Shown here: piece after piece, positions 14,815 to 27,500 of the stretch
Layout: every line of letters starts with the position of its first letter
How positions within the stretch are numbered: the first letter of the stretch is position 1
Assembly (NCBI GenBank): GCA_015698045.1
Contig: BLAL01000058.1
Span: forward strand, 1,242,501 to 1,306,500
From: Rhizophagus clarus
Lineage: Eukaryota; Glomeromycota; Glomeromycetes; Glomerales; Glomeraceae
Reading direction: 5' to 3'
DNA length: 64,000 bases
Position numbers and translations under genes: made by a program
Notes under the pieces: generated by a model
The model's database searches: none
Seen by the model: only the letters and a program-made list of their open reading frames with translations
Told to the model about the DNA's origin: nothing

Positions 14815-17160
14815 CAGTAGTAACGATAATATATATACCCATTTTTTTTCTTCGTTGTATTGTTTTATTTTTTATGGATTTCAAAGAATAACGCGTATTT
14901 AAATATGGAGATTTTAAATACTTAATTCCAAATTTAATAAAAAAGAAAAAGAATAAATACGAGATGTTATTTCTCTATAATCTTGAAAAATTTTGTTTTT
15001 AAAATTTACAATTTTTGTAATGCATATATATCAGAATAAACTATATTCTATATCATATAAAAATTTAATATTGATGATTTGAGAAATTATTATTACAATA
15101 AGATGATTTAACCACTTCATCATAATTGTTGTATTGCAACTATTAATTTATTTCGTTGTCTGTTCTACTTTGTTTACCAGTTGTTTACCTATTTTCGTTT
15201 CTTTTCCTAGGCTTGCATTTGAACTGATGTGATGTGCAGCACATTAAAATTGGAGACATTTCCCGTTAAAAAATTTGAAATTTTGAAAATTTAATAATTT
15301 TTGTTTAATATTTCGTTATTTGTACATCATTTAAAATTTTGTATTAATTGAATATTAGTTTATAAACAAAAATGAGTTTTCCTATGAACAGATTTTAAAA
15401 ATATTTATCACTTTTATTTTGAAAACGTGAACGGGAAAAACACGTTATTACATGAAAAGTAAAACATCATTTAGAATATTTTATAAAATTTAGAACGTCA
15501 ATATAATTGGAAAGAGTTTACATGATAAATAATTTATAAAGCTTTATGATACCGTATAGTTTCAGCTTATTTTATCTCACCTCAAAAAGCTCATGGCTGG
15601 AAATACAATTAATGTTGGACGGACAACATCTGGCAGGTGTTAATGCGTGAAATATTCAGGATGTCATAAAAGAATGTGTCTGAATTCCGGAAATTATAAA
15701 GATTTTGGACGTTCAGATATCCGAGTTAACTTGGAAGAAAATTTGTCCCGGAACTTGCCATTACAGGATAACCAATCAATTCTTTTTTTTTTTGGCTACG
15801 TAGGTTTACGGAGGTATGATTGTAAGAACTAATTTCGCTCAGTTCGGAAATTTTACACGCAAGTAGATTTCTGATATTTTACAACTTATAAGATAGGTTA
15901 GAAAATTATTTTTTTTTTTTTTTCGTATGGAAAATTAGTAATGTAATTGAAGGTTTTTTTCCTAATTTTGAGTGACACGCAAAAATTCTTGAGATACACT
16001 CTATTTCAAAGTCTATGAGAATGGCTTAAAAAAAATAGATTAATAATCTCTTCCTTTTTTGAAAGATTTAACATTACCATAAGCGTCTTGTCAATTGACT
16101 CAGATTGAAGTTATAATTTTTTCTCAGTCAAAATTGTTTCTTATTAAAAATCGAGTTTCTTAAATGAATTAAAATATTTGTCTGTCATTCATGTCATCAT
16201 GTGACGTAGAGATAGCCAATCAGAGTGTCAACTAATTTGTGCATTGGAACGTAAAAAGAAATTATTATTATTAATATTTGGCATATTATTATATTGCTTA
16301 ATGAAAGTGTGAGTTACGAATATGAGTTCATTATTTTACAATAGATTTATGTTTTTCAAGTTACCTTTAACATGTTTGATAATAACTTTAAAAACATAAT
16401 TTCACATTTCACGCAATATTTTTTTTTTTTTTTTAAAAAAAAATGTGGATAGCAAAATGGTTCCTTATTTTGATATTAGGTTAACCTACATTTTAAAAAG
16501 TGAATAGCTCTTGTATAGTTTACATTATTTTAGAATTAGATATACGTATATTGAATGAATTATTATAATTACTGTAACTGCACGTAAACGTAAAAAAATA
16601 TATATTTTAAATCATAATAATGCTAACAAAAGCTAAGACTACTAAGTATTCTATTTTTTTAATAAAGTTTCTTTTTATGTTTGTCTTTTTATTTGATTGA
16701 CTTCAAATCGTAATATAAACATCTTCAATTTGTCGTACAAATTATTTATCGGACTTTTATGAAAAATTTCCTTTTTCTTCGCATTTTTGTTTCATTAATC
16801 CGTACTACTACTATTTTATTTCATCATTATATTCTACACTGAAATATTTGAAACTATTAGGGAATATTTTTTTTTTTTTCTACGTATGACTATATCTCTA
16901 CTAATAAGTAAAAATAATAAGTTTGTAACACGTTGTATTGCATTACTATCGTCATACACTGTCCTTTGACAAGGTATTTTTAAATTTAAAACCGATTTTC
17001 CGTAGTAGTACTATACTTTTGTTCATTCAATTTTATTCGCTAGCCGGTTATTTATAGAATTCCATGCGAAAATCTTTGTATCATTAGTAGAAAGTTCTAT
17101 TTTACAGAAGTCTAATAATGTATAATTTAAATATAAATAAAGCACAGTCGAATTTATATT
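14815..17160. other. Intergenic spacer, possible gene scraps
   Basis: Mostly AT-rich. Around 15593-15830 the base composition rises and short open frames occur (an ATG at 15593 then a frame with Cys-rich KYSGCHKRMCLNSG), but no domain is recognised. This may be a relic exon. No RNA gene was seen. Confidence 0.35.
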
Positions 17161-17188
17161 CGTTATCGATACTTGTTTATAAAATATA
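17161..17188 (+). promoter_or_regulatory. Promoter-proximal motif of kinase B
   Basis: CGTTATCGATACTTGTTTAT followed by AAAATATA lies about 25-50 bp before the ATG at 17210, and matches the kinase A upstream motif. Shared position suggests a core promoter, though common ancestry alone could explain it. Confidence 0.4.
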
Positions 17189-17209
17189 ATAGTAAATAAA
17201 CATGTCAAA

Positions 17210-20200
17210 ATGGAAATTGTAACTACAAATGATGAAAATTCTTTTGACCCAACGCCAAGATTAAAATCTAGTCCTGTACAATTAAATTTGTTCCTTTTAA
17301 TAATTGGGAAATTAATTGTGTTTTTTGTGGAGAAGAATATATTAAGACACTTTTATGTCCTTGGGGTCAAGAATATTGTAAAAAATGGTTAACAGATTAT
17401 GTTAATGATTTAACTGATAATAATACATATTTGGACGCATATTTCACAATGGACTTGGAATTTAATGAACATGAAATGTGTAGAACAAAAGTATCACAAA
17501 ATATTCAAGAATGCTGTAAAAATTGCTTGAGTATTTTATGTTTTAAACAAATAAATGGAAGACTTAGTTCTGGTTTTGATAATAGCAAATTCACTATATA
17601 CAATGAAGTTATTGAAAGTGAAAAAAATTGTAAATTATGTGAAAAATCATTACCATATACATACAATGGCGGGTTTCTTATATTATGTTCAGATTGTTAT
17701 CTAATTTCTTCTGAATTAATAGAATCCACCTTGGCTAAAAAGCAAATTTCAATTATTTACTTACCATGGAGGCATGATACTCCTTATTGTTACGCATGTA
17801 ATTCAATGTTAGCATTTACATCAGATTGTCAAAAGTATTGTATAAAATGTCTTATATTTTATACTGGATGTAGATATTGTTTAACAACAAACATTATTTT
17901 TGGAACTTTAGTTCAATCTCAATGTAAAAAATGCAAAAGAATATCATTTATAATAAATAATAGTGAAAGTAGAGATCTTGATGATTTTCTTTTAGATAAT
18001 ATATATAATAACTTTAAGTTAGCGTTAGCCGAATTTGAGAATATTATAAAAAAGAATAATGAATATTTTAGACCGTATGATATGTTGATCTCCATATTTT
18101 CTATATTCGAAGAAAAATGTAGCATGGAACCAATTAGATGGACACCATTTTATGAGGCGCCGTTCTGATCAAAAGTCCGGGATTAAACCCTGGATCAGAT
18201 CCCGGATTTTATCCAGGATAAAATATGGATTTATCCATTTCACCCCGGATTTACTCATATTTCATCCTGGATTTATCTATATTTCACCCCGGATCTGATC
18301 ATCCCGGATTTGATCCATATTTATCCCGGATCTGATCCCTTAAACATCACCAAAAATTACATCACATCCAATTATCAAACCCTGGATTAATCCAATATTT
18401 CATCCCGGATTTGATCAAATTTGGGATGAAATATGGATCAAATCCGGGATGAAATATTGGATGTGATGTAATTTTTGGTGATATTTAAGGGATCAGATCC
18501 GGGATAAATATGGATCAAATCCGGGATGAAATATTGGATCAGATCCAGCAGGGTGAATATGGATAAATCCAGGGTGAAATATGGATAAATCCGGGGTGAA
18601 ATATGGATAAATCTGGGGTGAAATGGATAAATCCATATTTTATCCTGGATAAAATCCGGGATCTGATCCAGGGTTTAATCCCGGACTTTTGATCAGAACG
18701 GCGCTTCATACCATTTTCTCAATTTACAGATATAGAAGAAATAACAAAAGGGGGATATGTTATTATATATAAAGCGACTTGGTTAAATAATAATGAAACC
18801 GTCATTTTAAAAAGATTTGAAAATTCTAAAAAAAATAATGGCAAATATTTCTTAAATGAGGTAAATATTTTTAAATATTTTTTTTTTAAAGTAATTTTAA
18901 GTTGAATTAACTTAACAGTTAATTTGTAATTTAATCTTTAACAGTTAAAAGCATGTCAACATTGTTTTAGAGATTATAATGATCGTATCATTAAAACTTA
19001 CGGTTTTTCAAAAGATCCTGAATTAGAAGATTATATATTAGTTATAAAATACGCATCAGGAGGAGATTTACATAAGTATTTACAAAAGAGTTTTACAGAT
19101 ATCACATGGAACAGACAAAAATTACGGATTTTATGGCAAATTTCAAAAGGGTACTTATATTTTAGATTTCTTTATTATACTCACTAAATTTAGGTTTATT
19201 TATTAATTTTTTATTTCATTTAGACTTGAATGTATTCATATTAATAAGTTTGTGCATCGAGATTTCCATAGTGGAAACATATTGTTTGACCTTTATAATA
19301 ATCGTCAAAATGAAGATTATCAATGGAAGATTGGGGATCTAGGATTGTCACAAGCTGTAAATAATAATACATTATCAAATAATGAAATATATGGAGTAAT
19401 ACCCTATATTGCACCAGAAATATTTAAAGGATCTGCATTTTTGAAAGCAGCTGATATTTATAGTTTTGGTATGATTATGTGGGAGCTTACGACAGGTTGT
19501 AAACCTTTTGATAATGTTAAACATGATATACATCTTATTTATAAAATTCTTGATGGAGAAAGACCCAGGATTACAGAAGACACACTAGAATGTTATATCA
19601 ATTTAATGAAAAGTTGTTGGGATCCTGATCCCAAAAAAAGACCTTCTATAAAAAAAATTCATAGCACTTTTAGTAGTTGGTTTTCTAGAAATAAATATAA
19701 AGCAGAATTTGATCAAGCTGAAGCAAAAAGAATGAAGCTTATAAATTCGAAGAAAATTGGACCTGAATTTGCTGAAAAACGTCATTCAGAAGCCATTTAT
19801 ACTAGTAGACCATTAAGTGCTTTAATCTCTAAATGTTCATCCATCTATTCGTCTATATCATTTTCATGTGATTATGAACAAGGTATTCAGTTCAGTTTAT
19901 AATTGTAATTCAAAATAGTATATGGCCTCTAAAATAAATGTGATTTTTTTTTAGATTATGATCACATTTCAATAGAGCAAGAACTTGATATAGACCTTAA
20001 AAGGTATATGAGGTGCAAAATTTATTTTTGAATAATATTATTAATTACCTGAATTTGTTAATTTCTTATTTAGTCTATCATCACAAAGTTTAAGTTCTAC
20101 GATTGAAAATTCTTCAACCTCTTTAAAAAAGAGAAGTAATGAATTATTTTTAAATGCTGAAATTCATGATATCAGTGGTAAATAATTTTCTTGTTTGACA

Positions 20201-20325
20201 TTTTATTACATTTATTTTATATGCTGTTAATTTTTTGTTCTTATTTTTTATGTTAATATTTTAAATTTTTTTTTTTTCAAATTAAAAATATTAAAATAGG
20301 AAAACGTTTAAAGACTCGCAAATAG
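17210..20325 (+). pseudogene. Kinase B: Cys-rich N-terminus plus protein kinase, frameshifted and element-disrupted
   Basis: Exons by homology to A and C: 17210-18153 continuing at 18708-18860, then 18945-19150, 19224-19882, 19955-20003, 20074-20177 and 20300-20325. The N-terminus has repeated CxxC pairs (CVFC, CKNC, CKLC, CRYC, CKKCK). Kinase landmarks are KGGYVIIYKA (the usual third Gly is Val), VILKRF, VHRDFHSGN, DLGLSQ, IAPE and SCWDPDPKKRPS. The tail ends with a basic KKRSNELFL and GKRLKTRK. A one-base loss near 17280 breaks the start, after which CVFCGEEYIK reads in another frame. A 554-bp palindromic element sits before the glycine loop and adds an in-frame stop. All five downstream introns keep GT-AG. 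I infer a pseudogene. Confidence 0.8.
18154..18707. mobile_element. 554-bp near-perfect palindromic (foldback) element inside a kinase exon
   Basis: The left end GAGGCGCCGTTCTGATCAAA is the complement of the right end ...TTTGATCAGAACGGCGCTTC, and complementarity continues inward almost to the centre near 18430. The interior is built from reiterated GGATCAGATCC and ATCCGGGAT blocks. The flanking kinase sequence is repeated as ACACCATTTT (left) and ATACCATTTT (right), a probable 9-10 bp target duplication, which suggests a MULE-type non-autonomous element. It encodes nothing and truncates the host frame. Confidence 0.75.
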
Positions 20326-23055
20326 TCGGTGAAACCTTTTACCACATTTTTGGGATTTATGTAAAAAATTTTTTTTTTACTTATTAAGATCCTCGATTAT
20401 CAATAAACAAAAACGTTCTGTTATTCTGTAGTTACAGAATATGAAGAAATCATCAGTAATTTTTATCAAGTTTTTTTTTTCATTATTAGTGGAAAACCAA
20501 TTTTTTTCATTTCATATATATAATTAGATAACATTTATTAAATATTAATATTATGAAAATGAATAGTCTACGCTAGTCCTGTTAATTAAAAATTAAATAT
20601 TAAATTTGTATATTCCTATTTTTTTTTTATTTAATAAAATTGCTTAAAATTAGAATGTGTATCTCATGTGTTTGTTATGTAAATGATGTAAATATCATAT
20701 TTGTCATATAATATTGAAAAATCATCAGTAAAGATATACTTTTTGGTTAACATGACTATCAGATAACAAACTTTCTCCAGAGATTCAGAGATAGAAATTT
20801 TGATAATATTATTTAAGTCAGAAATGTGAATACATTAGCAGTAAAAGTGTCAGAAAAAGACCTAAGCTAATAATATAAACGACTTGCTTGAGAGTATTAT
20901 TTGCGATTTAATATCTGAAATCTTGTTCTAATAGCTCTGAGTTTGGGATTCTTATTGGCAATGTTTGCTCTATTTTTCTCCTCTTTAATTATTAAAAAAA
21001 TTGGAAAATGTGATATAATGTCAAATATCACCACTCAGGTTTTTGAAACCATTAATAGGCAATTGTAGCCAGGTAAGGATTAAGGAATATATTTAATATT
21101 TAATATGGGATACAGCGTATATTTTTCATTATTTATCAATATCTTATGAGTTTTAATTATAGTTCCTTACCATGGAACTGTAAAAACATAACTGTAATCG
21201 ATCACTGAAGATGATTATCTCCTGTGTAAAGGTAAATGGTTCTTATTTGGATATATTTATTTTCTCCAAATATTGATGTTGAGATCGTGTTTCAAAATAG
21301 GTTAATCCAAATAATTTAAGTTAGAATTCCAAAGGAAGGAACCGGAGTTGGTGAATATGATGGAGCAAATTTGCATAAGACAATTAATTATATGTGCTGT
21401 AACTTAAATTGTTGGATTTGCAATTTATATAGAATATTTAATTGTACAATTCGCCATTATGTATATATCAATATCAAATTAAATAGTAACCACCACATCG
21501 TTCAAATCAAAAAAAAAAAATACAATAAATGAATATCTATTTAGATATTCAAATTTCCAATTAATAAATAGTCCAACACCAACTAATCTTTTATATTATT
21601 AGGAAATATGATATATTAATTTTTATATTTTATTATTCATTAGAAAGTATTTAAAATTATTGTATCTATAATCAAATAACTAAATTACATAATTATAACA
21701 ACTTTACAATAAATAACAGCTAATTATAAAAACTAATATTCTATATCACAACATATTTATTAAATTTTAGATATCAGAAGGTAATGTTATTATTATTCAT
21801 AATATAAACCGAGTACTAGTTTTGCTTCAGCTAATTTTAAAACTGATGGACTTCTGGAATGTATTATGCAATTATAACGATATGTCAGGATTCCATTCAC
21901 AAAAATCTGAGAAATGTCATTGTATTATGTCATGATAGTAACATTTATTTTTTTCATATAGTGAGAAAGAACGAAAAGACTTATCGTTTTGATTAAATAG
22001 TTCTTTTAAGATTGAATACATTCAGCGTTAAACAACTGCAGCAATCATTTTTAAAGAATTTAAAAATAAGATAAAAATTTTTAATTTATGATATCAAATT
22101 ATGTTATCATTCACAATGAAATAAAGAATCAACAATTATGGCAATTTTCATTTATGCTTAGCATTAAAAAAAAGATAGAATAGAAAATTTCCAAATTCTC
22201 ATAATACGGTTATATAAATTAGCTATTTTGCAAAAATATTACATGATAAATTTCATTTATTAATCGGGAAAAAATGTTAACGTGAAAAAAATGTGAATGT
22301 TACTTAATATGTGATCTCAGCATAGCAAGTTTTTGTTGGAAAAATATATTTTTTTTTTTATTGTAAATTTAAAAATATCGTACAAGCAAATTTCTCAAGA
22401 GAACATTGAAAATGACACCAAATAAGAACTGGTCTTTATTATAACAATATGTTATACCTTTATTTTTCTTAAAAAAAGAAATAAAAAGAAAAACAAATGA
22501 ATAAAATGCACCAAAATTATATTCACGCATTGAAAGTGATTTACTAACTACAGTATTAAATGACATTTTGAATAGTACTATCATTTCTTATTATGATGAT
22601 TATTTGTAAAATCGATAATTCGAGTTTCCACATGCTAACGCATGAGATGATAGCACTGTATCAATAAAAAATCCAGAGTGACTACCTTTGATACATCCAG
22701 GATGCTACACTTCACAGGATAATTGATGTTAAAGATGTTGAAACAAAAAATATCAGCACTGATGAGTTGGAAAATATGATGAAAAATCTTGATGATAAAC
22801 TATGTTGATTTTTAGATAAGTGTTAATCAGAAAATCATTATATTCTGCACTCCCTCAAGTAGTGTAAAAGTATACTCTTGAATTTAGAATTGCAAACTTA
22901 ATTGACGTAACAGTGACGTAACTAATTAAGTTATATGTCGTAATTAGTTAAGTCATATGTCATAACTAGTTACAACCAGCATAAGTTTACAACTCTAATT
23001 ATAATTTTTTTTGACTAAGTAATCAAGAGTAAAGACAAAATTATAATTGGTAAAT
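20326..23055. other. Long AT-rich spacer with a possible exon scrap
   Basis: No gene is recognised. Near 22690-22808 a plus-strand frame reads DVETKNISTDELENMMKNLD before a stop; its coding-like composition hints at a relic exon, possibly of the same gene as the frame at 23056. Otherwise nothing is seen. Confidence 0.35.
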
Positions 23056-23355
23056 ATGATTTTTGATCATGAAAGAAAAATGTTCCGGAAGCCCAACATA
23101 GGCAATTCCTGGTTGCAAACGAAAATATGTCGCAGTATCTCGAAGCTTGAGAGAATAATCATAGGATACTTCGAAAGGCATGCAGATATGCAATTCGCAC
23201 TTAGACAACCCTTTGATATTGAGAGTCAACCTCGTAGTAGAAATAACAAACAGGACCAGAAAGATGATGAGTCGTCAGGAAAAAAGGCTAAGGTGTCGAA
23301 TAAATGTAACACGAACACGACTCAATCCAAGAAGATGAAACAGTCAAACAAGTAA
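23056..23355 (+). CDS. Putative small basic protein or 3'-terminal exon, unknown function
   Basis: An open frame of about 100 codons has clearly higher G+C than the DNA around it. It reads MIFDHERKMFRKPNIGNSW, then GYFERHADMQFALRQPF, and ends in a polar Lys/Gln/Asn/Ser-rich tail (KKMKQSNK). I recognise no family. The low-complexity tail and lack of an obvious promoter fit the last exon of a larger or broken gene as well as a small gene. The start chosen is the first ATG after an upstream AT-rich run and is uncertain. Confidence 0.35.
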   Translation: MIFDHERKMFRKPNIGNSWLQTKICRSISKLERIIIGYFERHADMQFALRQPFDIESQPRSRNNKQDQKDDESSGKKAKVSNKCNTNTTQSKKMKQSNK

Positions 23356-24538
23356 AAGTAAAATCGCGTAGATACTAAAGCTAAGGCTTTGCTATAAGTA
23401 TTACGGCTATTCCCTTTTTTATTTTCTATTTTTAATTTTATTTCGCTTTCGTCAACAATGTATTTCAGCTTCATAAATTATTGTTCTAGAGAGATTAATA
23501 TATAATTAGAAATTTTAAGTTAGAAAAGATAACATCTTACTAACGGTTTTTTTTTGTAGAACGATTTAACAAGGGTTTTTTAATTTAGTGGATTTACATA
23601 ATCTTTGCCGTGCCCGACAATTTTTTTCTTTTATTTTTCATAAATTAATGATAGTACCAGCAATATAGTTAGGTACATCGTGTCTTTGAAATACGAACGT
23701 TGGAGTAGGAAGTTAGGCTAGAGTAAATCAAAAATTAATAACCTGAAATTAATTATTCATGAAGTCTGTAGCATTAAAAGTGGCCCCAAATCTGATTAGA
23801 ATATGTTCAATTAATTTTTTATTATTTAGTCAAGCAACACCAGATTAAGGAATTTTGATTTAAACACATGTTGTTTAATTCCGATTACTTATGGAAATTA
23901 CAAAATATAATTTGGTTTAAGAGATGTGAAGAGGTAGCGGAAATAGAGAAACAATTAGGAATATCGAAATTAGACAAAGAAAAAGGAATAGTAAAGGGGA
24001 AACATAGAATAAAGAAGAAATTTAAGCGGAAATGAACTAGATATAAAATAGAAAAATATAAAATTATAAAAATATAAAAAAAATAGTTAAGAAAAAATTT
24101 ATTTTTGGTAATTAGTATAAAAATAGATAGACGTATATTTAGATTTAATTTCATAGTATAGGATAAGTATAATAGGTATATAGTTTGGTGTTTAGCCTTT
24201 CTAATGCATAATCATGATTTGTAAATTGATCTTTTTACGTTTATCAAAAAAAAAAAAATAAAATAAAATAAAATCAAATTTAATAATATGATATATTGAA
24301 TGTTCGATAAGTTATAAAAAAAGAATTATTTAAATTACAGACTAAGAAACATGTAAATATTTTACTATTCTAATCTTAGTTTTTAAATAATTTTAAATAA
24401 ATTGAAAAAGAAAATAAACTAAGAAACTTGTAAATATTTTACTACTCTAATCCTAGTGTTTAAATAATTCAAAAAAAAATAAAAAAATAAAAATAAAAAC
24501 CAATTCTTTTAAAGATAATTCACAAAGTAAATAATGAA
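23356..24538. other. AT-rich spacer downstream of the two convergent genes
   Basis: Contains a short imperfect direct repeat (ACTAAGAAAC.TGTAAATATTTTACTA.TCTAATC near 24343 and 24418). Nothing else is recognised. Confidence 0.4.
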
Positions 24539-27500
24539 TTAATTTTCATTTGTTTCTAAAATAAACAATAAATAATGAATCAATTTTATAAAGATAATTT
24601 TCAAAACTATTTTTTTGTTAATATCACGTACCTAATGACTTTATGTCATTAATTAAACAATCCAAACATTCACTTTCAAGGATTTCAAACAATTTTTTAC
24701 TAGTAAAATCAAGTAGGCGACTTGTATAGCATGCTTGTGGATGTGGATTAATAGTAAGATTATTATATATAATTGGTGCATTTATAAATTCCATAATATT
24801 GCTTTTCAATTCTTCACTAATCTCGCCATCAGAAGGGCGGTAAATCCAATTTCTAATAATATTTTCCACTTCTGATGCAGATGGCCTTTTTAATGGATCC
24901 TCATTCCAACATTTTTTCATCAAATCTACATAACTTTGTGGAGTATTTCAGGTCGATCACCTTTACAAATACTTAAAGCAAGTTGAAGATCATGCGCTTT
25001 ATCATTAAATGGTGGAACTCCAGATGTAAATTCCCACATAATCATAGAAAAACTATATATGTCACTGGCTGGAGTGTATGGATTGCCTCTTAAGATTTCA
25101 GGTGCCATAAATGGAATAACACCATAAATGTCATATTTTTTCAAAAAAGATTTTACAGGTTGACACAATCCTAAATCACTAATAAAAACTCGTGTTTCTT
25201 CATAATTTAATAAAATATTGCCATCATGGAAATCACAATGAATAAGATTTTGTTCATGTATCACATTAAGACCAGAAATAATTTCACATAACATGAATAA
25301 TCTTTGATTCCAATTATTATCAATTACTTTTGTTAAATTCTCTCTTAAGTTACCTTTATTTGCATAATCTATTACCACCATATAATTCGAAGCATCTTGA
25401 TTTTTTGTAAAACCATGTAAATTAATAATTTTAGTTGAATCTAAACATTTTTCATGACAGTCCCACTATAAAAAAATTGAAATTGGATATATTAGTATAA
25501 ATTATTTATAATAAAAATTTAAAAATAAATGATATACTATTATACTTCATTTAAAAAGTCATCTAAATTTTCATTCAAATTATTTTTATTCAAATTATTG
25601 AGACATTTAAGAACTACTTCTTTATGTTCTGTTAACCAAATGGCCTTGTATATGGTACTAAATCCTCCTTTATCAAGATATTTAACATTTTTAAATTGAT
25701 TATAAGGGATCCATTTTAATCTTTTTTCTTCAATAAATTTATCTAAAATTGCATTTCCACTTTTCTCAAATCTACATATAATAAATATAATGTAAATAAT
25801 TGAACCATATTAAAATTTATATTAAAATTCGAAATTAAAAAAGTAATATAATAACTTACTCTAAAATTTAATTAGAAATTTAATAAAATTTTTAGTCTTG
25901 TATAAATATATTTATGATATAGTATATATTTTATAGCTTACCAACTAAAGTAACAGATAACATTTTTTAAATGAGGACTGATTCGGCTAATTAAACCATA
26001 AATAAATATTATATGAATATTATGACAAATAATACTTACAAGGTCCTAAAGTAATTATCAAATAATTTTTAAAGAAAGAATTTAGTTAGTTTAAATTATA
26101 TGTAAATATTATATAATTTATCATAAATATGTAATAATAGAATTAAATAAATAACTCACTCGCTTTATTATTAAAAAATTTTTAGATAAAGAATTTAGTT
26201 AGTTTAAACTGTATGTAAATATTATATATAAAAATATGTAATAATAGGATTAAATAAATAATTTACTCGCTATAATTTTTAAAAAGAATTTAGTTAGTTT
26301 AAATTATAAGTAGATATTATATAAATATGTAATAATAGAATTAAATAAATAACTTACTCCCTATATTATTAAATAATTTTTAAATAAGGAATTTATTTAG
26401 TTTAAATTATATGGTGAATATTATGCAAATATTTAATAAACTAGTATAGAATACAGTATGACTTACAATCTATAATAAATTACCAAATAATTTTTAATAA
26501 AGAATTTAGTTAGTTTAAATTATATGTAAATATTATATGATAGAATTAAATAAATAACTTACATGCTATATTATTGAATTATTTTTAAAAAAGAATTAAT
26601 TAGTTTAAATTATGCAAATATTATATAAAATATTATATAAATATGTAATATTAGAATTACTTACGAACTATATTATTAAATAATTTTAAATAAAGAATTT
26701 AGTTAGTTTAAATTATATGTAAATATTATATAAATATGTAATAATAGAATTAAAATAACTTACGAACTATATTATTAAATAATTTTTTAAATAAAGAATT
26801 AGTTTGTAGTTTAGATTATATGTAAATATTATATAAAGAAAAAAGTAATTTATCAACCGATTGATGTATTGACCACTTATTTGCCATATTATGTTGCACC
26901 CACTTTTCAAAAATTATAAGTATTCTGGGGACAGAATTTTTTCATTGCTTAAAATCCTATTTGTTACGTTATTTATCACATGGTTTAATTTCTCAATGCT
27001 GTAATGATGACCAAAAATCAAGATTAATGCATAGGGATGGAAACTGTTCCAAATGGAGTTAACTCTGAACTGAACTTATGCTCTAAACAAAGTAGTTCAA
27101 ATGGAATGAATGGTTCCATGAAAATTGATCAGTGCTATAAATGATTTATAATATCAGAACCGGGTTCAGTCGATTTGGCTCTGAATTCTGAACCAGTTTT
27201 TTGGGTCAGTTTCAACGTTTGGCTCATTCAGACTCACTCCATTTTGTGGAGTCGCTTCCATCCCTATCGATACAGTACATCAACTGGTCGATAATAAATT
27301 ACAAAATTCTTATAAATATGCAACAATGGAATTAAATAAATAACTCACTCCCTATATTATTAAATAAATTTTTAAAAAGAATTTGTTAGTTTAAATTATA
27401 TGTAAAATGTAAATATTATACAGAATGTAGTAAATAACTTACGAGCTATAATATCAAATAATATTTTAATAAGAATTTGGTTAGTTTAAATTATATGTAA

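Noticed and set aside
22369-22584. 71-codon minus-strand frame
   Set aside because: Phe/Lys-rich translation of AT-rich DNA with no supporting signal.
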